Shown piece by piece: positions 31,380 through 39,865 of a DNA stretch of 52,876 nucleotides. This DNA is from DATEEG01 sp035525055. Its GTDB lineage: Bacteria > Actinomycetota > Acidimicrobiia > Spongiisociales > ZC4RG35. Position 1 is the stretch's first letter; the number at the start of each line of letters is the position of its first letter. Under the pieces are notes generated by a model. The model ran no database searches. It was not told the origin of the DNA and saw nothing but the letters and a program-made list of their open reading frames with translations. The stretch spans positions 1-52,876 of the forward strand of contig DATLEZ010000176.1 of NCBI GenBank assembly GCA_035525055.1, read 5' to 3'. The position numbers were made by a program, and so were the translations under genes.

Positions 31380-33767
31380 ATGACGGCGGTCGACGAGATC
31401 AAGATCGGCGGTATGGGCGCCAGCAGGCGACGGGTCGAGGACAACCGCTTCGTTCGCGGCAAAGGGAACTACATCGACGACATTGTGCTGCCCGGGATGT
31501 TGCATATGGAAATCCTGCGCAGCCCCCTGGCACACGCTCGAATCACATCGATCGACACTTCCAAGGCGTGGGCTATGCCGGGCGTCCGGATGGTGATGAC
31601 GGGCGAGACGATGGCTGCCCGGAACCTGGCCTGGATGCCCACGCTCTCCTACGACACCCAGGCTGTGCTCGCCACCGACAAGGTTCGCTTCCAGGGCCAG
31701 GAAGTTGCCTGCGTCATCGCCGATGACCCCTACATCGCCAAGGATGCTTGCGAGGCGATCATCGTCCAGTACGAGCCTCTCCCGGTGATCGTCAACCCGA
31801 CCCAATCGATGGCGCCTGGAGCGTCTCTCATCCGGGACGACAAAGAGAACCAGCTCAACAACGTTGTGTATGACTGGGAGGTAGGCGACAAGGCCGGCAC
31901 CGACCGCGCCTTCGCCGAGGCCGACCTGATCTCCAAGATGGACCTGCACTATCCCCGGTCGCACCCGTCGCCGATGGAGACCTGCGGATCGATTGCCGAC
32001 TTCAACCGCTCCACTTCCAAACTCACGGTTTACCTGACCAGCCAGGCTCCCCACATCATTCGGGCTGCCGTGGCGCTGGTCGCAGAGTTGCCGGAGCAGA
32101 TGATCCGGATCATCTCGCCTGACCTCGGCGGCGGATTCGGAAACAAGGTCCCGGTGTATCCCGGCTACGTGGCTTCGATTCTGGCCTCGATCCTTCTGGA
32201 GCGGCCGGTGAAGTGGATCGAGGACCGCACCGGAAACCTGATCTCAACAGGCTTCGGTCGGGACGTCTATCTCCACGGCGAGCTAGCGCTTCGGAAAGAC
32301 GGACGAATCCTCGCGGTCCGTATGCAGACCCTCGCCGACCACGGGGCCTTCTTTTCAGATGCCCAGCCATCCAAATTCAAGATCGGGCTGATGCACTCCG
32401 CCTTCGCCTGTTACGACATTCCCAGCGCCCATCTCGTTGCTCGCGGGGTGTACACCAACAAGGCGCCCGGCGGCGTCGCCTACCGGTGTTCGTTCCGGGT
32501 TACCGAGGCGATGTACTTCCAGGAGCGGATGGTGCAGGCGGCTGCCGACGACCTGGGAATGGACCAGGCCGAGTTCCGACGCATCAACTTCGTGCGAGAC
32601 GACGACTTTCCTCATCGCACGTCATACGGATTCCTCACCGACTCGGGCCAGTACGGCAAATGCCTCGATGTGGGACTCGAGGCGATCGGGTACAAGGACT
32701 TCCTTCAGCAGAAGGAAGAGGCAGCCAAGCGGGGCCGGCTGCTCGGAATTGGCATTTCCACCATGACCGAGCCGCTTGGCGCCGGCAACAGCCGGGAGTA
32801 CGACATTCTGGGCATCAAGATGTTCGACTCGGCCGAGCTTCGGATCCATATGACTGGCAAGGCGATCCTGCGGACAGGCGCCAAGAGCCAGGGCCAGGGA
32901 CACGAGACCACCTGGGCCCAGATCGTGGCCCACGAGCTCGGGATCCCGGCCGACGACATCCTCGTCGAGGAGGGCGACACCGACACTGCCCCCTTCGGGA
33001 TGGGCACATACGCCTCCCGGAGCACTCCGGTGGCCGGGGCAGCGGTAGCGATGGTGTCACGCAAGATCCGGGCCAAGGCCCGCAAGATCGCGGCCCACCT
33101 CCTGGAGATCTCGGAAGAGGACGTCGAGTGGGAGCTCGGCAGGTTCTACGTTCGCAGCCAGCCCGAAACCGGGGTCACGATTCAGGAGTGCGCCATGGCG
33201 GCCTACTCCAACATGCCTGACGGGATGGAGCCTGGCCTCGAAAACGTGGCTTATTACGACCCGCCCAACCTGACCTGGCCCTTTGCTTGTTACATCGCCA
33301 CCGTGGAGGTCGATCCCCAGACCGGGGTTTGGGACGTATTGCGGGTCGTGGCAGTTGACGACTGCGGCGTGCGAATCAACCCAATGATCGTCGAGGGCCA
33401 GATCATGGGCGGCCTCACCGAGGCGTATGCCATGGCCAACATGCAGTTCATCACGTTCGACGCCGAAGGCAACTGCATCGGGTCCAACTTCATGGACTAT
33501 CTGTTGCCGACGGCCTGGGAGACTCCTGGCTTCGAGCTCCATGAAGTCGTGACCCCGTGCCCGCATCATCCGATCGGGGCCAAGGGCGTCGGCGAGTGTG
33601 CCACTGTGGGCGGACCAGCGGCTTTCGTCAACGCGGTGATCAATGCCCTCAAAGGGACCGGCATCCGCAACATCGACATGCCGTTGTTCCCCGATCGCGT
33701 CTACGAGGCCCTCCAGACCGGCAAGGACGTCAGCGGAGCCCCTCCGGTGAGAACCGACGACGCATGA
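31380..33767 (+). CDS. coxL: Aerobic CO dehydrogenase, large Mo-Cu subunit (form I)
   Basis: Oxidises CO to CO2 at a [CuSMoO2] centre. The 795-residue product has the form I signature loop AYRCSFR (residues 367-373), with Cys370 in the place of the copper-ligand Cys388 of Oligotropha; form II proteins read AYRGAGR. GGGFGNK and the C-terminal GAKGVGE, with the catalytic Glu at about 739, are also present. The signature makes true CO oxidation, rather than a generic xanthine-dehydrogenase-like role, the best call. ATGA overlap with the next gene. Confidence 0.95.
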   Translation: MTAVDEIKIGGMGASRRRVEDNRFVRGKGNYIDDIVLPGMLHMEILRSPLAHARITSIDTSKAWAMPGVRMVMTGETMAARNLAWMPTLSYDTQAVLATDKVRFQGQEVACVIADDPYIAKDACEAIIVQYEPLPVIVNPTQSMAPGASLIRDDKENQLNNVVYDWEVGDKAGTDRAFAEADLISKMDLHYPRSHPSPMETCGSIADFNRSTSKLTVYLTSQAPHIIRAAVALVAELPEQMIRIISPDLGGGFGNKVPVYPGYVASILASILLERPVKWIEDRTGNLISTGFGRDVYLHGELALRKDGRILAVRMQTLADHGAFFSDAQPSKFKIGLMHSAFACYDIPSAHLVARGVYTNKAPGGVAYRCSFRVTEAMYFQERMVQAAADDLGMDQAEFRRINFVRDDDFPHRTSYGFLTDSGQYGKCLDVGLEAIGYKDFLQQKEEAAKRGRLLGIGISTMTEPLGAGNSREYDILGIKMFDSAELRIHMTGKAILRTGAKSQGQGHETTWAQIVAHELGIPADDILVEEGDTDTAPFGMGTYASRSTPVAGAAVAMVSRKIRAKARKIAAHLLEISEEDVEWELGRFYVRSQPETGVTIQECAMAAYSNMPDGMEPGLENVAYYDPPNLTWPFACYIATVEVDPQTGVWDVLRVVAVDDCGVRINPMIVEGQIMGGLTEAYAMANMQFITFDAEGNCIGSNFMDYLLPTAWETPGFELHEVVTPCPHHPIGAKGVGECATVGGPAAFVNAVINALKGTGIRNIDMPLFPDRVYEALQTGKDVSGAPPVRTDDA

Positions 33768-34843
33768 GCGGGCACTACGCCGACGGCTGGATGATGATCG
33801 AGAAGGCCAGCGAGCTCGCCCGTCAGGGCGTTGAGTTCGCTCTCGCCACTGTGGTCTGGCGACAGGCGCCATCGTCCGGACATCAGGGCGCCCGCGCCAT
33901 CATCACCGCCGACGGTCAGATTCACGGCTGGATCGGCGGTGCTTGCGCCGAGCCGGTTGTCATCCGCGAGGCGCAGCGGGTGATCGCTGATCGCCAGCCC
34001 CGGCTGATCCTGCTGGGCGCTCCCGATCGTTTCGGCGACCTCCCCGAGGGGATGATGTTCGTTCAGATGTCGTGCCAGTCCGAGGGCGCTCTCGAGCTCT
34101 ACATCGAACCCGTCATCCCGAGTCCCCATCTGGTCGTAGTCGGGGAATCTCCGATGGCATCCACCCTGGTCGACCTGGCAATTGCCCTGGGATGGATAGC
34201 CAATCTCGTCGACGCCGCCAACTTCACCACGTCCGATGTCGACGCCAGTTCGGTGGTGGTCGTCGCCACCCAGGGTCACGGCGACGAAGAGTCGATCGAA
34301 CAAGCGGTGGCCGGTCGGCCCGCGTTCGTTGGCCTCGTTGCGTCCGCCAAGCGCGGCAAGGCTGTGCTGGGCTACTTGGCCGAACGGGGCGTCTCCCGGG
34401 AGTTGCTCGACCAGGTCCGGGTGCCCGTCGGACTCGACCTGGGCCACACCACTCACGCCGAGATCGCTGTGTCCGTACTGGCCGAGTTGGTCATGCTCAA
34501 AGCCAAAGGGTCCCTCAACCAGCGGCCTCGAGTGTCCTCGGATACGACGGAGCCCACCGTCGCCATTGCCGTAGGGCAAACCAGGCTTGGCCACCAGGGC
34601 ACCGTCACCGCCCCTGATTCAGGAGTCGGGCAGGTCGCGGGAACGGGAGGGGCGGGGTCCACAGCACCCACCGCTTCGCAATCCACCGCGCCGGCCACGA
34701 CCATCGACCTGGTGTGTGGCATGACCGTCACCGCCGACCGGTCCAGCCGCCCCTTCGAATACGAAGGAGAGACTTACTACTTCTGCTGTCCGGGCTGTCG
34801 GGCAGCGTTCGAAAGAGACCCGACCAAGTACATCGCGAAATAG
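33764..34843 (+). CDS. XdhC/CoxI-family maturation factor fused to a YHS domain
   Basis: XdhC-type proteins insert sulfurated molybdenum cofactor into xanthine-dehydrogenase-family enzymes. The N-terminal part (about 1-80) contains the GWIGGACAEPVVIREA block and the central NAD-binding-like domain VVVGESPMASTLVDLAIALGW. After a low-complexity Thr/Ala/Gly linker, residues 316-359 form a YHS domain (LVCGM near its start, YYFCCPGC, then FERDPTKYI) with Cys318, Cys341, Cys342 and Cys345. The fusion suggests a metal-handling role in cofactor maturation (inference). The start overlaps coxL (ATGA). Confidence 0.88.
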   Translation: MSGHYADGWMMIEKASELARQGVEFALATVVWRQAPSSGHQGARAIITADGQIHGWIGGACAEPVVIREAQRVIADRQPRLILLGAPDRFGDLPEGMMFVQMSCQSEGALELYIEPVIPSPHLVVVGESPMASTLVDLAIALGWIANLVDAANFTTSDVDASSVVVVATQGHGDEESIEQAVAGRPAFVGLVASAKRGKAVLGYLAERGVSRELLDQVRVPVGLDLGHTTHAEIAVSVLAELVMLKAKGSLNQRPRVSSDTTEPTVAIAVGQTRLGHQGTVTAPDSGVGQVAGTGGAGSTAPTASQSTAPATTIDLVCGMTVTADRSSRPFEYEGETYYFCCPGCRAAFERDPTKYIAK

Positions 34844-34855
34844 ATTTGAGGCCAC

Positions 34856-35440
34856 ATGCTGATCAAGAGTGACTTCGAAGTTCCCTTGCACATCGACAAG
34901 GTTTGGGAGTTCTGCCAGGACATTCCCCAGGTTGCAGCTTGTCTCCCGGGCGCCACCCTTACTGACGAGGTCAGCCCTGATCGGTTTGCAGGCAATGTCG
35001 GCATCCGCTTGGGCCCGGTACAGATGCAGTTCGCCGGCCACGCCACCGTGACCGATCGCGATCACGCCACCAAGACCATCGTCGTTGCGGCCGCCGGCTC
35101 CGACCTGAAGGGTCGCGGCCAGGCGGCCCTTGGGCTCACTGCTCGATTGGTTCCGACTGCTACTGGCACCAAGGTCGAAGTGGAGCAGGATCTGCAGCTC
35201 TCCGGTGCGGCTGCCCAATACGGCCGGGGGATGATCGGCGACGTCACGGCGATCCTGATGCGTGACTTCGCCACCAACATGCAGACCCGGATCGATGCGT
35301 TCGAACGGGGACTGTCAGCCGATCAAATCAAGGGTACGAAGAATGCCAATGGCCTTGTCATCGCCGTTCAGGCTGCCTGGATGGCCCTGAAGCGGGTCGG
35401 GCGGCGGTTCTTTCTCCCGTACCGTCCGGCCGGAACCTGA
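34856..35440 (+). CDS. coxG: CoxG-like SRPBCC protein
   Basis: CoxG proteins help couple CO dehydrogenase to the membrane; work on mycobacterial enzymes links them to quinone delivery. The 194-residue product has the CoxG-type N-terminus MLIKSDFEVPLHIDKVW and LPGATL, the SRPBCC fold to about residue 150, and a C-terminal tail with an amphipathic or hydrophobic helix (GLVIAVQAAWMALKRVGRR) suited to membrane contact. It lies 12 nt after the XdhC-YHS gene and leads into a run of small membrane proteins. Confidence 0.88.
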   Translation: MLIKSDFEVPLHIDKVWEFCQDIPQVAACLPGATLTDEVSPDRFAGNVGIRLGPVQMQFAGHATVTDRDHATKTIVVAAAGSDLKGRGQAALGLTARLVPTATGTKVEVEQDLQLSGAAAQYGRGMIGDVTAILMRDFATNMQTRIDAFERGLSADQIKGTKNANGLVIAVQAAWMALKRVGRRFFLPYRPAGT

Positions 35441-35453
35441 GGAGGAACAACGA

Positions 35454-35705
35454 ATGCTGTGGTGGATAGGAAACGCCTTGCTGCTGGTTGCAGTCGTGCC
35501 CATTCTGGTCGCGCTGTTGAACCGGGTTCTATCGGCCCTGGAACGCATCAGAGGCGCATCTGACGAGATCCTGGCGGGAGGCGTCGGCCTGATCGGAGAG
35601 GTGGACAGGGTCCCTGAGTTGCTCGCCGTCACCGATCAGACGATCGAGGATGTGGCTCTGGGGGCGGTTCGCTACGCCGGCTCGGTCGGCAAGTTGCTCG
35701 GTTGA
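35454..35705 (+). CDS. Small single-span membrane protein 1 of the cox operon
   Basis: An 83-residue protein with one N-terminal membrane span (LLLVAVVPILVALLNRVL) followed by a soluble helical segment containing EVDRVPELLAVTDQTIED. AGGAGGAAC gives it a strong ribosome-binding site, 13 nt after coxG. It shares its layout with the next four genes, which suggests paralogy. Family not recognised; a membrane scaffold for CO dehydrogenase is a guess from position. Confidence 0.75.
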   Translation: MLWWIGNALLLVAVVPILVALLNRVLSALERIRGASDEILAGGVGLIGEVDRVPELLAVTDQTIEDVALGAVRYAGSVGKLLG

Positions 35706-35721
35706 GAAGAAGGAAACATCA

Positions 35722-35949
35722 ATGCCCGCAGCCGCAATTGTGACCCTCGTGATCGCCACTCTCATTGTGGCCGCAGCCGCCCTCGGTTTGAGCCGGGTGA
35801 TCGGCCACCTCATGGCCACTCTGAAGACGCTCCGGACTCTGACCGGAGGAGTTGGAGTCGTCGCCGAGAAGACCAGCACGGTGCCGGCGGTGGTGGGATC
35901 GGTCAACGCCAGTCTCAAGCCAGTCAGCGACTTCTGCGAATCGATCTGA
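35722..35949 (+). CDS. Small single-span membrane protein 2 of the cox operon
   Basis: 75 residues from ATG 35722, chosen because AAGAAGGAAAC precedes it and the membrane span (AIVTLVIATLIVAAAALGL) then starts at residue 4. The soluble tail has TLRTLTGGVGVVAEKTSTVPAVV, similar in style to protein 1 (a GGVGLIGEVDRVPEL-like segment). The two are probably paralogues. Unknown function. Confidence 0.72.
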   Translation: MPAAAIVTLVIATLIVAAAALGLSRVIGHLMATLKTLRTLTGGVGVVAEKTSTVPAVVGSVNASLKPVSDFCESI

Positions 35950-35959
35950 GGAGCCGTTA

Positions 35960-36229
35960 ATGAACCTATTGGCAGTTGTGAGCACGTCGACCACTGGTTG
36001 GACGATCGGCTTCACCATCGGGATCGTCGTCGTGCTCGTCGTCGTGGCGCTGGTAGTCCCGATCCTGATGCTTGCCCGCAAGATCGGCAACGAGGCCCAG
36101 TTGATCAACGACAGCCTGACCAAGTCGGTGGAAAACACCGCCGCCCTGGCCGACCTGAACACAACCAACACGATGGCGGTAAACGTGATCCAAGGCCTTG
36201 AGCGCGGCCGGAAGCGGCTGGGAGGATAG
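35960..36229 (+). CDS. Small single-span membrane protein 3 of the cox operon
   Basis: 89 residues from ATG 35960, after the rpoA-like spacer GAGGAGCCGTTA that provides a ribosome-binding site. A Thr-rich short N-terminus leads into a long span (FTIGIVVVLVVVALVVPILML), then a polar helix (NEAQLINDSLTKSVENTAAL) and a basic end RGRKRLGG. It fits the run's pattern of outside-short, one span, cytosolic helix. Function unknown. Confidence 0.72.
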   Translation: MNLLAVVSTSTTGWTIGFTIGIVVVLVVVALVVPILMLARKIGNEAQLINDSLTKSVENTAALADLNTTNTMAVNVIQGLERGRKRLGG

Positions 36230-36232
36230 AGC

Positions 36233-36514
36233 ATGGTTTTGACCGATACCCAGGAGAATCTGTGGTGGATCGCCGTTATCGCCGGCTTTGTGGTAGTGTT
36301 GGCGGTCGCGGCGCTTCTCACCATCCTCGTGGTTCTGGTGCGGACCATCGACCGCCGGGTCGCGGCGATTAAGGCGACCCTGATCCAGGCCAAGGACAAC
36401 ACAGGCGACGCGGCTCTGCTTGGTCAGACCGCGGCCGGGGTCGACCTGGTGCTATCCGAAGGTCTCGAACATCACTTGTTCCTCGGCCGGGTTCTAGGGA
36501 AGGTGCGGTCGTGA
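36233..36514 (+). CDS. Small single-span membrane protein 4 of the cox operon
   Basis: 93 residues. The span is WWIAVIAGFVVVLAVAALL, continuing TILVVLVRTIDRRV, followed by a helix with AIKATLIQAKDNTGDAALLG and a tail FLGRVLGKVRS. ATG 36233 is 3 nt after the preceding stop, and the TGA overlaps the next gene (GTGA). Position and layout suggest a coordinated complex; no homologue recognised. Confidence 0.72.
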   Translation: MVLTDTQENLWWIAVIAGFVVVLAVAALLTILVVLVRTIDRRVAAIKATLIQAKDNTGDAALLGQTAAGVDLVLSEGLEHHLFLGRVLGKVRS

Positions 36515-36921
36515 ATACGTTGGTCGTCCTCACCGTGGTCGACATCGTCCTGCTGATCGCCGGCCTTGCCCTCTACCTCTGGATCGTCGGATCACAACTC
36601 AACCGGGTCGCCGGCAACCTCGAGGAGTGCAACGAGTTGGTGCGGGCAATCAAGGCCAACGCCGAGTCGATCGAAGGCGACCTCGAACACATCAACCGCA
36701 CCGGAGGGATGATCGCCGGCGCCCTCCCGCTTCTCTATGGGATGGCCGAGGGGATCGTGGTGGGCGCCACTTATGATCCCGGGCATGTGGTCGAGCGCGG
36801 GCCCGCAGTCCCAGCATCGGGGCGTCGCCGCTCACGTTTGCATGAAGCGGTTGGCTACGAACCCGACGGCCCGTCCCCGAGCCCCCGGGCGCCGTTGGTC
36901 GAACACGCCGAATCGGCGTAG
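36511..36921 (+). CDS. Small single-span membrane protein 5 of the cox operon
   Basis: 136 residues, the longest of the five. It has an N-terminal span (LTVVDIVLLIAGLALYLWIV), a helical coiled-coil-like stretch (LNRVAGNLEECNELVRAIKANAES), then a weakly hydrophobic segment and a disordered Pro/Arg tail. The GTG start overlaps the preceding stop. It ends the + strand cox operon; the facing minus-strand operon ends 76 nt away. Confidence 0.72.
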   Translation: MNTLVVLTVVDIVLLIAGLALYLWIVGSQLNRVAGNLEECNELVRAIKANAESIEGDLEHINRTGGMIAGALPLLYGMAEGIVVGATYDPGHVVERGPAVPASGRRRSRLHEAVGYEPDGPSPSPRAPLVEHAESA

Positions 36922-36997
36922 TACTTCGCTTTTGGCGCGGACAATCGACACCAGGGAAGCAGGACCCAAATAGAAGCTGATTGGGGCAAAACGGGGA

Positions 36998-37435
36998 TCA
37001 GACCGAGGGGTCGCGCCCGGTTGTGAGCGGACCGGTCGTCGGCGCCTGATACTCGCCGATCCACTCGTCTTTCCACGCTTGGTCATATTGATCGGGGTTG
37101 CAGCCCGGCTTGTACACCGTCACCAATTCGCGGACGATTTGCTCACGGTGGGCTCGACGGGCTCCAGGCGCCTCGTAGGTCGAGATATAAAGAGCGAAAC
37201 GCTTGCCTCCGACTCGCTGCAACCAACAGGGAGCCATTGGGTGGTTGAAGGGGAGGCGTTCGGAGGAGAGATCATCGGAGTGGCCTACGAAGAGAACGCC
37301 GTACTCCTCGGGCTTAGAGACCGGATCAGGCTTGTACATGATGGCGAATACTGCGGCACGCTCTAAAGGAGTCCACCCCGCCAGCACTCTCGGACCCTCG
37401 AAGGGATAGCCCGCCAGCGAGCCGAGCCTGATCAT
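36998..37435 (-). CDS. Conserved-looking hypothetical protein, possibly GIY-YIG-like
   Basis: 145 residues with an orderly, folded-looking sequence. The segment AAVFAIMYK, then GVLFVGHSDDL and an Arg and His shortly after, resembles the spacing of GIY-YIG nucleases, but the signature residues are changed, so this is a tentative fold guess. The C-terminal half has HREQIVRELVTVYKPGCN and QYDQAWKDEWIGEY. It overlaps the upstream 108-residue gene by ATGA, which supports a real coupled gene at the end of the coxD-coxE operon. Confidence 0.65.
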   Translation of the reverse strand: MIRLGSLAGYPFEGPRVLAGWTPLERAAVFAIMYKPDPVSKPEEYGVLFVGHSDDLSSERLPFNHPMAPCWLQRVGGKRFALYISTYEAPGARRAHREQIVRELVTVYKPGCNPDQYDQAWKDEWIGEYQAPTTGPLTTGRDPSV

Positions 37436-37755
37436 CCTTGCCTGTCACCCTGGCCGAAGGAGGCGTCGTCATCGAATCCGTAGTCCAGCTCCTCCTCATC
37501 GACGACGGTCTCCGCCCGTGTGATCGGCCAGCTAGGGAGGCCGGCCTTCTCGACCGCGGCGCTGAACACCTCCATTGCCCTCTGCACCGCCTCGTCGCTG
37601 TTGTCGGCCTCGACTTCGAGTTGGGCTCCGTAGGCATGGGTCCCAATCCCAGTGGCGATACCGTTGCTGGAAGCCACGGCATCGGCCAACTCAACGACCT
37701 CGGCCAACTCCATGACCCGGTCGCCTTCGGCCATCACCGAGACGCTCCACCTCAC
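37432..37755 (-). CDS. Hypothetical protein downstream of coxE
   Basis: 108 residues from GTG 37755. Begins RWSVSVMAEGDRVMELAEVV and has GIGTHAYGAQLEVEADNSDEAV, an alternating strand-helix pattern like a small ferredoxin-fold protein, ending in an acidic Gly/Asp tail. I do not know its function. It begins 19 nt after the coxE stop and overlaps the next gene by 4 nt. Confidence 0.68.
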   Translation of the reverse strand: MRWSVSVMAEGDRVMELAEVVELADAVASSNGIATGIGTHAYGAQLEVEADNSDEAVQRAMEVFSAAVEKAGLPSWPITRAETVVDEEELDYGFDDDASFGQGDRQG

Positions 37756-37774
37756 AATCCGGCCCTCCTCGCCG

Positions 37775-38944
37775 TCATCGCAGCTCCGGCAACCGCTCGG
37801 CAAGCTCCTCGAGGCTGGCGAGGTCGTGGCCGGACAGGAGCAGGTCGACGAATGGTGCGGCCACCATCATGCCCAAGGTCGTCGGCTGGAATTCAGCATC
37901 GTCGCCCTTGTGCGGGTTCATCCAAACCACTTTGTGGCTCAGTCGGGACAGCCGCTCCATAGCCCCGGCCAGTAACGCCGGGTCGCCCCGGTCGAGACCA
38001 TCGGAGCAGATGACCACGACCGCGCCCCGGCTGGTGCCACGGCGACCCCACTCGCGGACAAAGGAGTCGAGGGCGTGGCCAATCCGGGTTCCGCCCTCCC
38101 AGTCGAACACAGACCGGGCGGCGTCGTCGAGGGCGTCGTCGGGGCGACGCTTCTCTAGTGATCTGGTGATCCTGGTCAGACGTGTGCCGAAACAGAACAC
38201 TTCAACTCGGGACGCTGCCCGTCTGGTCGAGTAGGCGAACTGGAGAAGGTTGCGGGAGTAGTCGGCCATCGACCCCGACACGTCGAGAAGGAGAACCAGC
38301 GGTCGCATCTTCAGCTTGCGCTGCCGCCAAAAGAGCTCTGACGGCTCGCCGTGGGTGCGCATCGTGGTGCGGATGGTGCGCCGCAGGTCGGGCCGGCCCC
38401 CCGACGGCGTCGGATGGGTGCGCCGGGTGCGGCGGCGGGGCGGGATGACCCGGGTGCGGACCATGATCCGGCGCAAAGCTGCGAGCTCGTCGGGGGTGCA
38501 GGCGGCGAAGGACTTGTGACGCCAGGTCTCGATGTCGGAAGCCATCAGCCCCAACCTGGCCTCCTCCTCGTCCTTGCCGGGCCGCCCCGGCTCGGTGGCC
38601 GGAACCTCAATCACCGACTGGTTCTCGATCGTGGACCGTTTGAGGACGAGCTTGGCGGCTTCGGGCAAGTCTTCAGGGTGGTCGAGGAAGAAAGTCCGGA
38701 AGACCTTGTCGTACACAGCGATGTGGTCTCGAGACGTGACGAGCGTTGTGAGCCCCGCCCAGTAGAGGTCGAGCAAATCCTCCGGGTTGAGCGATGCCAT
38801 GGCGCCGCAGTAGCCGAGAAGGTCGCCCGATCCGACGGGCACCCCTGCCACTCGCAGTTCCCGACCGAACCCGACGAGCATCTGGACAAAGGGTGTTCGG
38901 TTGGCCGCCTCGAAGTCCTCGACGGCGATCGATTCCTCAGCCAT
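37775..38944 (-). CDS. coxE: CoxE-like VWA-domain protein
   Basis: CoxE pairs with the AAA+ protein CoxD in maturation of the Mo-Cu site. The 389-residue product has an N-terminal helical domain, an Arg-rich middle (VIPPRRRTRRTH), and a C-terminal von Willebrand A domain with the MIDAS start LLLDVSGSMADYS and the later ICSDGLDRGD. ATG 38944 overlaps the coxD stop by 8 nt (ATGGCTGA), indicating translational coupling. Confidence 0.9.
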   Translation of the reverse strand: MAEESIAVEDFEAANRTPFVQMLVGFGRELRVAGVPVGSGDLLGYCGAMASLNPEDLLDLYWAGLTTLVTSRDHIAVYDKVFRTFFLDHPEDLPEAAKLVLKRSTIENQSVIEVPATEPGRPGKDEEEARLGLMASDIETWRHKSFAACTPDELAALRRIMVRTRVIPPRRRTRRTHPTPSGGRPDLRRTIRTTMRTHGEPSELFWRQRKLKMRPLVLLLDVSGSMADYSRNLLQFAYSTRRAASRVEVFCFGTRLTRITRSLEKRRPDDALDDAARSVFDWEGGTRIGHALDSFVREWGRRGTSRGAVVVICSDGLDRGDPALLAGAMERLSRLSHKVVWMNPHKGDDAEFQPTTLGMMVAAPFVDLLLSGHDLASLEELAERLPELR

Positions 38945-39824
38945 CGACGGCGATCTCCTCGAGGTGATCGAGCACGGCTTCGAGGTCATCGCGCTCCTTG
39001 ACAACGGCGCCCAGGGTGTCCCTCACGGTGCTGGCATCGAGAACCGACAGGCCGAGCACGTCGAGCGTTGCCACCCAATCGAGTGTCTCGGCAACGCCGG
39101 GCGGCTTGGCCAGATCGAGCTGGCGTAGCCGGCCCACCGCCGCCACTACCTTGCGGGCAAGGGTCTCGGTCGCCTGTGGAGCCCGAACCAGCACGATCTC
39201 CACTTCGCGCTCAGCGCTGGGGTATCCGACCCAGTGGTACAGGCACCGTCGCTTGAGTGCGTCGTGGAGCTCGCGGGTGCGGTTGGAGGTGAGGATCACG
39301 ATCGGCGGCGTCGCGGCGACGATGGTCCCGATCTCTGGAATCGTGATCTGATAGTCGGAGAGGAGCTCGAGCAGGAAGGCCTCGAACTCATCGTCGGCCC
39401 GGTCTATCTCGTCGATCAGGAGGACGGCCCGATCGCCGGCCCGGACTGCTGTTAGCAGCGGCCGCTCCAGGAGGAACTTGGGGCCAAACAACTTGTCGAC
39501 TTTGTCCTCGTCCGCCAGGTTCTGCTCCGATAGCGCCCGGATCTGGAGCATCTGACGGGCGTAGTCCCACTCATAAAGGGCCTGGTTGGTGTCGATTCCC
39601 TCGTAGCACTGGAGCCGGATCAACTGGCGGTCAAATACCGACGCCAAGACCTTGGCAACTTCGGTCTTCCCCACTCCGACCTCGCCTTCGAGCAGAAGCG
39701 GACGTCCCAGGGCCAACGCTACGTAGATCGAGGTGGATAGGCCCCGATCGGCCAGGTAACCGCCCTGGCGAAGCCGACCGGTGAGCTCGTCGACGCTGGC
39801 TACAGGTGCAAAGTGGTTGCCCAC
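38937..39824 (-). CDS. coxD: CoxD-like MoxR AAA+ ATPase
   Basis: MoxR-type chaperone required in Oligotropha for building the [CuSMoO2] centre. Walker A is GEVGVGKTE, Walker B is LLIDEIDRAD, sensor 1 is VILTSNRTRELHDALKRRC. The GTG at 39824 (295 residues) gives the usual VGNHFAPVASVDEL opening; the frame stays open upstream but overlaps the neighbouring small gene. It is followed by coxE with an 8-nt overlap. Confidence 0.9.
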   Translation of the reverse strand: MGNHFAPVASVDELTGRLRQGGYLADRGLSTSIYVALALGRPLLLEGEVGVGKTEVAKVLASVFDRQLIRLQCYEGIDTNQALYEWDYARQMLQIRALSEQNLADEDKVDKLFGPKFLLERPLLTAVRAGDRAVLLIDEIDRADDEFEAFLLELLSDYQITIPEIGTIVAATPPIVILTSNRTRELHDALKRRCLYHWVGYPSAEREVEIVLVRAPQATETLARKVVAAVGRLRQLDLAKPPGVAETLDWVATLDVLGLSVLDASTVRDTLGAVVKERDDLEAVLDHLEEIAVDG

Positions 39825-39865
39825 GGCCTGACCGCTTGTCGGCGGGAGAGGGTGACCGCCTTCGG

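Noticed and set aside
30738..32054. 438-codon open frame on the minus strand across coxM-coxS-coxL
   Set aside because: Antisense shadow of high-GC coding sequence; it covers three well-identified genes and has no family features.
37775..39004. Longer coxE and coxD starts (39004 and 40040)
   Set aside because: Added residues overlap neighbouring genes and lack the conserved N-terminal sequence; downstream starts fit coupling and family length.
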